Positions 1 to 8,349 of a stretch of 64,000 bases of DNA are shown here, one piece after another. The notes beneath the pieces are model-generated. The model saw nothing but the letters and a program-made list of their open reading frames with translations. It was not told where the DNA came from and searched no databases. The stretch is from Prosapia bicincta. Its lineage: Eukaryota; Arthropoda; Insecta; Hemiptera; Cercopidae. A program made the translations under genes and the position numbers. Location: the NCBI GenBank assembly GCA_036971475.1, contig JBAIZL010000006.1:14788705-14852704 (forward strand), written 5' to 3'. Every line of letters begins with the position of its first letter. Position 1 is the stretch's first letter.

Positions 1-35
1 TATTGTCTAGGTATGTTGTATCATTTACAGCATAC

Positions 36-250
36 TAACTAAGGTAAAGCTACCTTTCAGGTAGGCCCTAGGTAAAGCTACCTTTGAGGTATGCCCCAGG
101 TAAAGCTACCTTGGAGTCAGGCCATAGGTAAAGACACCGTCGAGTCAGGTCTTAGGTAAAGCTACCTTGGAGTCAGGTCTTAGGTAAAGCCACCTTGGAG
201 TCATCTTTAGGTAAAGCAAGACCATAGGTAAAGCCAGTTTGGAGTGGTAA
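36..250 (+). repeat. GGTAAAGCTACC subterminal repeat array
   Basis: About seven imperfect copies of a roughly 30-bp unit built on AGGTAAAGCTACCTTGGAGT. The orientation equals that of the left arm of element 2 (for example 15300-15800), so this is the inner part of a left terminus. The reverse-complement form (GTGGCTTTACCTAAGG) occurs near right termini. Confidence 0.85.
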
Positions 251-686
251 AACAACTATCAATGCTTGCCCAATCTCAATAGTACACCTCCTGTATTAAA
301 CCGTTATGTGCGTTACTCTACATACTGTGTTAAGAAAATATGCATGTTAACCTACATTCCTCCTGAAATAAGACAATATGCGTTACCCTACATACTGTGT
401 TAACCCATATACATCCTGTATTAGGCCAATATGCATGATACCCTACATTCCTCTTGTGATAGGCCAATATGTACGTAAAGCTACACAGCAACACTTGCTC
501 TGTTAATCTAATATGCATGTAAACCCGTATTAGGTATATATGGGTGTTAACCTACATAGGCCTACATACTGTGTTAAGCCGATATACATGTAAATCTACG
601 CACATCCTGTAATAAACCAATATGCACGTTACCTTACATTATCCTACAGATTGTGCTAAGTCAATAAACAGTGTTATTACGTTTCA
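250..686 (+). repeat. TGTGTTAA / ATATGCA subterminal repeats
   Basis: Degenerate repeats of about 40 bp around CTACATACTGTGTTAA and CCAATATGCATG. The same family fills 16000-17500 and 20250-22450 in element 2. Short open frames here come from the repeats and do not look like genes. Confidence 0.75.
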
Positions 687-804
687 TTACAGGTGTAGAT
701 CATACACACAGAGCTCGACAAATAAATGCTCGTTTAAAACCTTTACAGTAATATTGTTACGACTGCGATAGCACACTTTGGACATATCAGCATAACCGTA
801 GCAA

Positions 805-849
805 ATGGCGTCAAACAAAATGTCGGTCAAGACGGCGTTCGGACTATTG
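805..849 (+). CDS. Possible short first exon ending in GTAAGT
   Basis: A 15-codon open stretch starts at ATGG (805) and ends exactly at a consensus donor, GTAAGT at 850. Its acceptor is not proven. One possibility is the AG at 1391-1392, which would join in phase to the RING part of the IAP-like gene and skip the BIR. The other spliced RING gene of this element (3627-4799) also begins with a tiny exon starting Met-Ala-Ser and ending at GTAAGT. This exon call is inference from signals only. Confidence 0.3.
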
Positions 850-1050
850 GTAAGTTGTCTGTATAGGATTAACTGTTGCTTGCCACGTATACTTACTTTA
901 ACACTAGTCCATCTACCACGGAAAGGAAAAATCGGCCTATTGCTGAGCATAAGGGCGGGTGTATACAAATCTGAACGAGTTCAACATGCCTCTGTCCCTG
1001 TGGTAACTCTATCAGCCTTGACGTAATCAACCCCCTAACCAAGAGAACAA

Positions 1051-1056
1051 TATAAG
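1051..1056 (+). promoter_or_regulatory. TATA-like box before the IAP-like gene
   Basis: TATAAG lies about 40 bases upstream of the ATG at 1093. The ATG has an A at -3 and a G at +4, a good eukaryotic start context. A TGACGTAA motif at 1018-1025 resembles a CREB/ATF site. Confidence 0.45.
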
Positions 1057-1092
1057 TACGGACAGCACAGACCCAAATCCTCAGACAACACC

Positions 1093-1629
1093 ATGGTAGG
1101 TGTCTACTACTGGACAGATACTCTCACAATCGAGAAGAAAGCCTTCCCCAAACTATCACCGTATCGTCGTAGATTACGCTCGTTTCGTACTTGGAAAGGA
1201 GTGTCAAATGATACTATCAACCCCGTGCGTCTCAGCGAAGCGGGATTCTTTTACACCTTCCAAGAAGATCAAACATTGTGCTTTACATGTGCCGGAGGCC
1301 TTATAGATTGGTCAGCGAATGATGATCCGTTATAGGAACATGCAAAGTGATTTCCTAAATGTAAATACGTAGTGGGTATATGTGCTAAACAGGCCCAGAT
1401 GGGGGTAGACATCTGTCCAACAGACGATGAAGACTACTCGGACGACGATGACGGTGTAAACAATCAGGATGGTCGTACGCTGTGCAAGATTTGCTGTATC
1501 GATGAAATACAGGTTGCCCTTCTACCGTGCGGACATGTGTTTGCCTGTTTGGGGTGTGCATTGAACCTTCAAGAACGTAGCATATGCAGAGTGCGAACAT
1601 CCACTACGATAAGAGTATATCTATCGTAG
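1093..1629 (+). pseudogene. Inhibitor-of-apoptosis-like gene (BIR + RING), broken
   Basis: One BIR domain (codons about 28-94) is followed by a C-terminal RING (codons about 134-172), the layout of viral and arthropod IAPs, which bind caspases or IAP antagonists and act as ubiquitin ligases. The BIR zinc pattern is intact (C-x2-C, 16 positions, H, 6 positions, C) and includes the typical GFFY and DWSANDDP stretches. Two in-frame stop codons, TAG at 1333-1335 and TGA at 1348-1350, lie between the BIR zinc Cys pair and His and between that His and the last Cys; the frame is otherwise continuous to the stop at 1627. The RING also looks damaged: it keeps CKIC and PCGHVFACLGC, but the first Cys of the final CxxC pair is replaced (RSICR). 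A TATA box lies upstream and AATAAA downstream. I read it as a decayed captured gene. Confidence 0.85.
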
Positions 1630-1660
1630 CTAAGCCTAATGTAAATACTACTATGTGTTC

Positions 1661-1666
1661 AATAAA
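1661..1666 (+). terminator. Poly(A) signal of the IAP-like gene
   Basis: AATAAA 32 bases after the last stop codon of the IAP-like pseudogene, followed by a GT/T-rich stretch typical of a downstream polyadenylation element. Confidence 0.6.
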
Positions 1667-1683
1667 GCGACTCTGTTTACATG

Positions 1684-2150
1684 TGTTTGTACTTATTGTC
1701 GAAGAAAAAACGAAACTCCTTTAATAAAACAGACAATATAGGTAGAGGTCAACATGGGATAAGGTAATGAGTACTAGTGTCTTGATAATAGAGACGTATA
1801 TTTACATTTGAACAATAAACAAAATAAACATTCAATGTTAAATCTAATTACAAATACTCTGCTATCGCTTTATACACATTACCGTTACAATCAGCTTGAC
1901 AGGTCGCAACCCGCATGAGACACATTACTAGATATCTAGGTAATTATTATATCAACTCAGCCTCTAGACAAGTTTAACACTAGCTTAGACATTTCTTCTG
2001 TAAACTGTAAAAAATCCAATCATCTGGCATAATTTAGGCTAAATATAACTTCGCAAAAACATGTAAACCCATGTCCTAGGTCTAATGCTAAATCTAACAA
2101 AAATATAAACTGTCGTTAAAGTGCGTTAAAATCTGATTAGGGCAAAACAC
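1684..2150. other. AT-rich spacer within element 1, no gene seen
   Basis: No open frame or domain could be supported on either strand. It separates the IAP-like gene from the next subterminal repeat array. Confidence 0.5.
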
Positions 2151-2345
2151 GGGCCTTTCTCCAGGGTGGCTTTACCTAAGACCTGACTTCAGGATGGTAT
2201 TAACCTAAGGTCTTTCTCCAGGGTGGATTTAACTAAGGCCCTACTCCAAGGTAGCTTTACCTACTACCTGACTACAAGGTAGCTTTACCTAAGGTTCGAT
2301 TCCAGAGTGGGTTTACCTGAGACCTGGCGTCGAGCATGTTTTTGC
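2150..2345 (-). repeat. Subterminal repeat array, right-arm orientation
   Basis: About six copies of the roughly 30-bp unit in the form CCAGGGTGGCTTTACCTAAG, opposite in orientation to the array at 36-250. Two opposite arrays therefore flank the IAP-like gene, as if it lay between inward parts of a left and a right terminus. Confidence 0.8.
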
Positions 2346-2489
2346 CTAAAGCTCTACCTCTCGGATACTACGAGATAAACCATAGTCAATCTACTCATCG
2401 GATACTGTTTGTTAAACCCTAGTCAGACCGTGCATTTTATATTATGTGTTAACTTGTATTTAAACTTCTCATCGGATACGATGTGTTAA
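2345..2489 (+). repeat. CGGATACTATGTGTTAA subterminal repeats
   Basis: Three or four degenerate units (TCGGATACTRYGTGTTAACC) matching 19920-20130 of the right arm of element 2. Confidence 0.7.
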
Positions 2490-2625
2490 CCTCTACAAAC
2501 GGCATCGCCCGCCGTGCTGTAATCAACAGTCGTAGTTGTGACGTAATTATGGATCAGTCCAGCTCGCATGGACTCGTCCACTCACCTCTCAAATGGACTC
2601 TTCCACAGCTATGTATAATACATTA
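2490..2625 (+). promoter_or_regulatory. Control block shared by elements 1 and 3
   Basis: This block is close to identical to 54577-54690 in element 3. It contains GGCATCGCCCGCCG, a CRE-like TGACGTAA (2538), the repeated stretch TCCAGCTCGCATGGACTCGTCCA and a TATAATA box (2614-2620). In element 1 it precedes the spliced cassette at 2692-4799. In element 3 a minus-strand ATG (54573) starts at its other edge, so it may be a bidirectional promoter. Function is inferred from position and conservation. Confidence 0.5.
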
Positions 2626-2692
2626 TATACAGGTGGAGATATAGTGTTTTTGCATAGTCTGTGTTTAGAATGATCTGAGTGTGTGTTTGCCA

Positions 2693-3052
2693 GTAAGTAG
2701 TAAAAATACCATCATCAGTGTCGGTAAAGTTTTCAGCTTTAAATTCTGTAGATTCTATGACTATACGTGGGCTAAAGATAGGCAAAGCATATAAAATTGT
2801 AAATGCGCGTTTTGTCGAAGCAAAGTATGGTAACGCCGTACTTGTAGACTTACAGGTAGATGATGAAGACAGACGCGCTGTCTTTCTTCCCAAGCGATAC
2901 GCTACGGCGTTGACTGTGGAAGATTTGAGCTCTATTATAGGCAAATTGTTTACTGTTATCAAACACGTCGGCCAAACTGTGAATTTGGCCATAACAGATT
3001 AATATTATTCTTTAAAACGTTTCAGCATGTTTATTTTTTTTTAATTTTACAG
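2693..3052 (+). other. Inferred intron containing a gene
   Basis: The donor GTAAGT (2693-2698) and a pyrimidine-rich acceptor ending ACAG (3052) define a 360-base intron. Joining A2692 to T3053 would create an ATG across the junction, in frame with the SOCS-box-like protein, which otherwise has no ATG near its start. Signals are seen directly; splicing itself is inferred. Confidence 0.5.
2757..3002 (+). CDS. Small conserved-looking protein, about 81 aa
   Basis: An ATG at 2757 opens an 81-codon frame; the frame is open upstream to 2697 without another ATG. The protein has GLKIGKAYKIVNARF, then KYGNAVLVDL and AVFLPKRYA. This resembles, from memory, a small beta-rich (OB-fold-like) protein family found in arthropod genomes near polymerase-B elements. 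I cannot confirm the family without a search, and a single-stranded-DNA role would be a guess. The whole frame lies inside the intron inferred for the next gene (2693-3052), so unspliced RNA would encode this protein and spliced RNA the next one. It has no membrane segment or signal peptide. Confidence 0.6.
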   Translation: MTIRGLKIGKAYKIVNARFVEAKYGNAVLVDLQVDDEDRRAVFLPKRYATALTVEDLSSIIGKLFTVIKHVGQTVNLAITD

Positions 3053-3654
3053 TGCCTCTATCTTTGTTTAATCTATGCGCTATTGAGGTCTGCGCATGCG
3101 TACAGAACAGAAATGATATAGACAGTTTAAACTTACCTGTATCTGTAAAGCAGACGTTGATGAAATCTTTTAAAGACTATGTACTGATGAAGCCATGTGA
3201 TAGCTCTGATTTTGATTTTTCATCTATAGATTTTAATAATTTAAATTTTTCAGAATTTTTAATGTTGATGAACCACTCTTACGAGGTGCCTGTATTTGTC
3301 GATGAGAGGACAATCTTCAACTTTATTAAATTTCACTACACCGGTCTGTCTAATAATATTTGCCGAGAGTGTTTGAGTTACCTGGTGCTCCGTCAGGCAG
3401 AGAGTTTCGACATCACAAGAGCCGGTTACACGTACTCTATAGTCGAAGTGGACGACTTCGATTTTTTACACCATATCTGGGACTCTGATAACTGGTGCGA
3501 TATCTGTTTAAGCCCGTTATTTAAATTATTTAGTTTTGAGGACTTTCTACAATCAACCCCGAAGGAGAGCTATTCTTTGATCAACTATTGTGATCCGTTA
3601 ATCTGCAGGTCATACATTCACGAGAGATGGCGTCTACGTCACAACAACCTATAA
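3053..3654 (+). CDS. SOCS-box-like protein, about 201 aa
   Basis: The main exon runs from the acceptor at 3052 to TAA at 3652-3654. Its start codon is probably made by splicing to A2692 (see the intron entry). The first in-frame internal ATG lies about 38 codons in and would remove the best-conserved part. The N-terminus, LSLFNLCAIEV followed by DIDSLNLPVSVKQTL, fits the SOCS-box pattern (SLxxLC...I...LPLPxxLxxYL), which binds Elongin B/C and Cullin-5. The rest is acidic and aromatic, with paired Cys (NICRECL, WCDICLSPL), and is not recognised. Together with the IAP and RING genes it would be a third candidate ubiquitin-ligase part. It overlaps the next gene by 28 bases in another frame. The SOCS assignment rests on a short motif. 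Confidence 0.5.
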
Positions 3655-4799
3655 ACACTCGCATTGTAAGTAACTATTCTTTTTTCAAAATATGTTAAGT
3701 CTAGATGACACATTGGGTGTTTATGTATAGGAGAGAATATTTTCACACTTCATTTTTCAATTTTTGTAATGCCTAGATCACATACTATATTGAATGAGGA
3801 GTGGTGTATTTTCGATAGCGTTTAATATATATTTTGGACACGAGATATTATATCTTAATGTCAAGTCTTTTTCAATTTTTGTAAAGCTTAGATCACACAG
3901 TATATTGAATGAATGGTAGTCTATTTTCAATAGCGTTTATTATATTTGTTTAAATTGTAGCATATTTTAGACACGAGGTAGCGTCATTTATTTGTTCAAA
4001 TTATCTGAAGCCTAGATCACGGAGTATATCGAGTATTGGGTTATTTAGATTCTTTTTTCATTTTTATAGGCGTACATTGCGCTTTCAGATTCTTCACTAA
4101 CCTATTCGTCATCCTATTCGCCTCTACTACTACCTATGGGCTCGTCTCCAGGAGATTTACCTTCCCGACCGCCTGGCACTGATACGGACAGCGATGAGGA
4201 AGACGTGGATCATAGACCCTGCTATAGTTGGGTTGATTCGTTTTCGTTTCGCCTGCACGATTTCCTAATGGTTTCTCATCCACCGAGGAACCCGCCTTCA
4301 CCCTACGTATGCATACAGACGCTGGATTACACTTTAATGCAGCTCCAGCTGGTGATTAGGGATCTGCGGACGGCTGCCTCAAAACCTTACTACAGGACAA
4401 GTCGGACCTTTGCGTATAACGTTTGGGGCATGACGAGACGGTTCCTACAGGATATTGTGGTGGCGGGAGACTACGCTATCCAGCGTACCAATAATGTAAG
4501 TAGATTTTCATATTATTTCGATTGACTTTTCTTTCAGGATATCTGGACCGATTTACAAATCATATTGTTTCTTACAGGATTTGTATATGCATATACAGTT
4601 GTTACTAATTGACTTTTTTTCCCTTCAGAATAAGCCACGACCGGCGGAGATTAGCTTATGCAATATATGTTGTGAGAACCCTCGCAACGCTGTTGCCACG
4701 CCATGCGGACATGTCTTTTGCTTAACCTGTCTCTCAAGATGTAATCGTTGCCCACATTGCAGATCTCGGATCATCGACACATTTAAATTATATATGTAA
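3627..4799 (+). CDS. Three-exon RING-finger protein, about 211 aa
   Basis: Exons are 3627-3665 (13 codons), 4070-4495 (142 codons) and 4629-4799 (56 codons plus TAA). Both donors are GTAAGT, both acceptors have pyrimidine tracts ending AG, and both introns are phase 0, so the frame stays open. The ATG has G at -3 and +4. The N-terminal region is Ser/Pro-rich and acidic (DTDSDEED), the middle (exon 2) is an unrecognised, probably helical domain, and the C-terminus is a full C3HC4 RING with all eight ligands (CNIC, CGHVFCLTC, CNRCPHC), ending about 12 residues later. A ubiquitin-ligase role is inferred from the RING; the middle domain would supply the target. No disabling change is visible, unlike the IAP-like gene. 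AATAAA follows at 4854. Confidence 0.85.
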
Positions 4800-4853
4800 T
4801 ATTGAGAACAATTTATATCTATGCACTGTAACATTATTTTTATATGTTAGTTT

Positions 4854-4859
4854 AATAAA
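4854..4859 (+). terminator. Poly(A) signal of the RING/SOCS cassette
   Basis: AATAAA 55 bases after the RING stop codon; likely the shared 3' end for the transcripts of the 2692-4799 cassette. Confidence 0.6.
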
Positions 4860-4869
4860 TCATCATGCT

Positions 4870-5065
4870 GAATACCCTTATGGTATATATTATTTCATAT
4901 ACCTGCCCTTTTCCATAACGGATCCTTATATCGTTGGCCTTATTCAATATTATATGTTTATACTGCTCTTATATTGCTAAAACACTCTGTTGAATAGATA
5001 GTTAGGTTCGTTTTATAGCATATATTTATTCACGTTTTGTGAATTATTTACACTGATTTCTGATT
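4870..5065. other. AT-rich spacer
   Basis: No gene or repeat recognised. Copy 3 lacks everything from about 2626 to here. Confidence 0.5.
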
Positions 5066-6685
5066 ATATATGTAGGCCTTGGTATGACGATATTACATAG
5101 TAAATTGATACAGTAATCAAAACAAAAACAGTCACCTTGATTCACAACGACACAGCCGCGCGGGTTTTTATGCCTGCTATAGCGGTCGCCGGCTGCCGTT
5201 GCGGTTTTTAGATAATGCGTTATCGCTGCAAGTCTGTACATGTCTATCACACGGTTGCCGGCTATGTAGGCCAATCGTATTCCCTCACACGATAAGGCTT
5301 TATTGCATTGTTTATTAATTTAGTAGCATAGACAATTTTTGAGTTTGACAATCATAGCCCCTTGCCCGGGATCAGCCAATTTATTTAGGGGTAGAACACT
5401 CTAGTTAGGGTGGGCCTAATACCTGCATAGAGTCGCTCGAACGCGGATACGTCATCAAATATATTAAATCTTTACGTGGGCTTGATAGGTTATGCATTGG
5501 TAGATGTACCCTATAGTACCTCCCATATGAACTATACGGTTTACTGCCTGAGGCTCTATCTGATAGAGGAGGTGAAAATAGCTCAGGTCTTAAGGGGTTT
5601 GGCAAGTGGTTTACAGACATAGTAGGCCCATGTATGTTGGCCTAGCATAGTATGTATGTAGGCTTGCATGCGTATTTGTTTAACACATTATGTGGGCTAT
5701 CATATATATATTGGCTTAATATGGTATATAAGCCTTCACGTCTTACAGCGACCGTTTGCGTAGACCTACCGGGCCCCTGCGTTGTGATTGGTCGATTCAA
5801 CTTGTTGTCTAATTGAACTCGGTGTATAATTGTTGGTCGGTTAAAATTAGCGTTTAGTTGGAGCGTTGGTAGTTTGATCTAACCGATCATTTTTTGACAA
5901 TTTCATTTGATAACCACCCCACATGATGCCAGATTCCTGGGGTTACCTAGGATGGCTTTTACCCGAGACCATGCTCCGTGTTAGCTTTACCCGCTCCTAG
6001 GCGGTGTTACCTCAAGCGCGGGTTCGGGAGTGACTTTTACCTAGTACGCCGATCATTTTTGGCAATCTGAATACAACCCACAGGTGATCCCGCCCACACA
6101 GCCTACCATAATGGACTCTACACATATCCCGTACGGTCATTTGATCCAACCGATCGATTTTTGGCAATTTCATATTTTATTTAAAAATTACCCCTAGGTG
6201 AAACTATGCCTGCAGCGGTCCGTACTGGACTCTAGACATATCCCGTACTGTCTGTTGATCCATCCGATCGATTTTTGGTAATTTCATATTTTATTTAAAA
6301 ACTACCCCTAGGTGAAACTACCCCCAACCGTAGCGATAATACACTCTAGACTAGCCCTATCAGTCTGAACACATTTTTCCAAAACTTTCTCGAAAACTAC
6401 CCCCACCCCCCAATCCACCCCCGGAGCTACCCCCGGAGATGGTCCTGAACGTAGCTGAGGCCACCCCCCACACTTAGGTTAGGTTAGGTTGGATCCATTT
6501 TGGCTAGCCTAGGTCAGGGGTTGGAATTTATTTTTTTTCCAAAAACTACCCCCTACCCCTCTAAACGTGGTCGAAACCACCCCCTAGGCCGCACCAACCC
6601 CCTGCATCATCCAAAACTACCCCTATAGTCCTAGGTTACGTACAGGCTAAGTTAGGGGTAGTGCGCGCCAGGGTGGGCCGCCTTC

Positions 6686-6686
<1 letters not shown>
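5066..6686 (+). repeat. Right terminal region of element 1
   Basis: Matches 54700-57076 (element 3) and, from 5310, the outer right arm of element 2 (23150-24080, 21280-22560). Landmarks in order: GTAGCATAGACAA and the TACGTCATCA block (5320-5460), subterminal repeats (5480-5740), a short GGTAAAGC-type array (5935-6035), two to three copies of a roughly 117-bp module with CCGATCGATTTTTGG (6070-6330), CTACCCC-rich tracts (6390-6650), a TTAGG run (6472-6491) and the terminal CT. Open frames here are repeat-derived. Confidence 0.8.
6472..6491 (+). repeat. TTAGG telomere-type run in terminus 1
   Basis: About three to four TTAGG-type units, roughly 200 bases from the element end. Equivalent runs lie at 14564-14582, 18608-18618, 23856-23872 and 56854-56866. 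The unit is the arthropod telomere pentamer, but the run is internal to the element and far too short to be a telomere. Confidence 0.8.

Positions 6687-6688
<2 letters not shown>

Positions 6689-6736
<48 letters not shown>
6689..6736. repeat. (AT)n tract at the element 1 boundary
   Basis: About 24 AT units directly outside the right end of element 1. Confidence 0.95.
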
Positions 6737-6739
<3 letters not shown>

Positions 6740-8340
6740 ACGAGAGTGAAACGGTTTTCGTCTAGAATAAAATGGTTTACAATTGCTTAAAACTCATAAG
6801 TTCTCTCAATTCATCCACAGCTACGTTCTTAAAATTTTTTTTAGCTAAAACGGAACCACTCAGTTTGTTTATAAAGTAATTTAGACTATAAAATACTATG
6901 CAGTGACATTTCATTTAAATCTTCCAATTGAAAGCGAATAACATAGAACATTCAGTATTTTAAAATAAAAACACATTATTGCCAATATATGCTTTGAGCT
7001 GAATATTCCTACAACTTATGTTCCTGATAGCATAATATATTTCCATATAAGCTAATATTTACTTGTGTAATGACGTTTTTGTAAGACGTTTACAAGGTTC
7101 CAAAAAAGAAATATTCAATTGGTTTATTGATAATCTTGTATCGGTTATTAAAGCAATAAATTATGCCGCAAGTGACAGTTCCAAAACTTAGCTCGTTTGT
7201 CATTCTTATTTCCAACAGGGTGTCATTTCTTCGTATTAACGGGAATACTCCAGTTATTAATGGTACTTCCTGCACAGAATGTTTGTAAAGTTGGCTCTGA
7301 TTGATCGGTTTCACAAGATTGAGAAATTCAGTCTTATATTTATAATGCATAAGGTTTGTTCAAGTTCTGGTGTTTCATGTTAAAAACGTAAATGAAATTT
7401 TTGTTTTTTCAAAATTTATTACTTTCTACGTTTATTAACATTCAAATTTCTTTGCAGTTGATTTTATTTTCTATACGTTTTAAAAGTTGTTTAATTATAT
7501 GCCTACGTGAATTGCTCCAAAACATGTTACGCAGATATTAGCTGTCTGAGAATAAGTATATAAACGGTAAAAATCCAAAGCCTAAAAATAGCTAGCAAAA
7601 TATTAGAGGATAATATTGCGAATGGTTGAAACTAACCTTAATTTGTGTTTAAATTTTACTCAACTAGTAATATTAAAATGGAAAGTATAAAATGTATGAA
7701 GGTACTACTGCACCTTACTGTAACTACTGTATTAAGGTACTACTGTACCGTACTGTTTCTACTGTATTAAGGTACTACTGTACCATACTGTTACTACTGT
7801 ATTGATTATGAACTCTATATAGTACTTAATATATATAATATTCTTCTACACTTAAACATTTATATTTATTCATATAATTTGTAAACATTGAACTATAAAC
7901 ATCCACTCTGTTACTGTTTTAGAAAACTAATAAACTAATATAAAACAACAAGAATTCATTTGTCCTTCATATTACGCTATTCGTAAGGAGATATAATAAT
8001 ATGATGCATACTACTATACATAATAAAATAGTATGATGTACAGTGCGGACCATTTAACCGTGCATTTGTCCTTGATAGAACCCAATTAGCGAGACTAGAG
8101 GTAGAGGGAAACATGATAAGGACGGTAAAACACTGACATGAATGAGACGGGCTATATTTGATAATTTGTAAGACAAGTTAGCTTCGGTATGAATTAACAA
8201 ACAATTTTGAAGAAAGTGCGAACGTATCGTATGCAGCAGCTCTTGATGTATAGAGCATTCTGAATATGTAACATTTTTTCAGAAGCGATAGTACACGAAA
8301 AGTCTTGTGTGAAGTCTCAGGGCCAAGTGCACGGTTACTT
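6737..8340. other. AT-rich intergenic DNA
   Basis: No gene supported. The 86-codon minus frame at 7090-7350 has no recognisable domain. The only structure is the short tandem repeat at 7696-7810. Confidence 0.5.
7696..7810 (+). repeat. Short tandem repeat, about 45-bp unit, 2-3 copies
   Basis: Copies of AAGGTACTACTGTACCGTAC followed by TGTTTCTACTGTATT. The units contain GGTACTACTGTACC, itself a near-palindrome. Confidence 0.8.
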
Positions 8341-8349
8341 GGTCAGCAC

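Larger units (their letters stand above)
1..6686. mobile_element. Polinton-type element 1 (left end outside window)
   Basis: The right part of a Polinton/Maverick-like element. Positions 1-680 match the inner part of the left arm of element 2 in repeat type and orientation. A gene block follows (805-4799), and 5066-6686 matches the right termini of elements 2 and 3. The inferred last bases are CT at 6685-6686, just before an (AT)n tract; the six bases after them are AATTAT. The left end lies before base 1, so the target duplication cannot be tested here. Cargo is an IAP-like pseudogene, a small protein, a SOCS-box-like protein and a RING protein. No polymerase, integrase or capsid gene is seen in this part. 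Confidence 0.75.

Noticed and set aside
687..968. 93-codon minus frame and 330-518 minus frame in element 1
   Set aside because: No start context, no domain; overlap subterminal repeats and the exon at 805-849.
6472..6491. TTAGG run as a real or interstitial telomere
   Set aside because: Only 2-4 units, always at the same place inside element termini.
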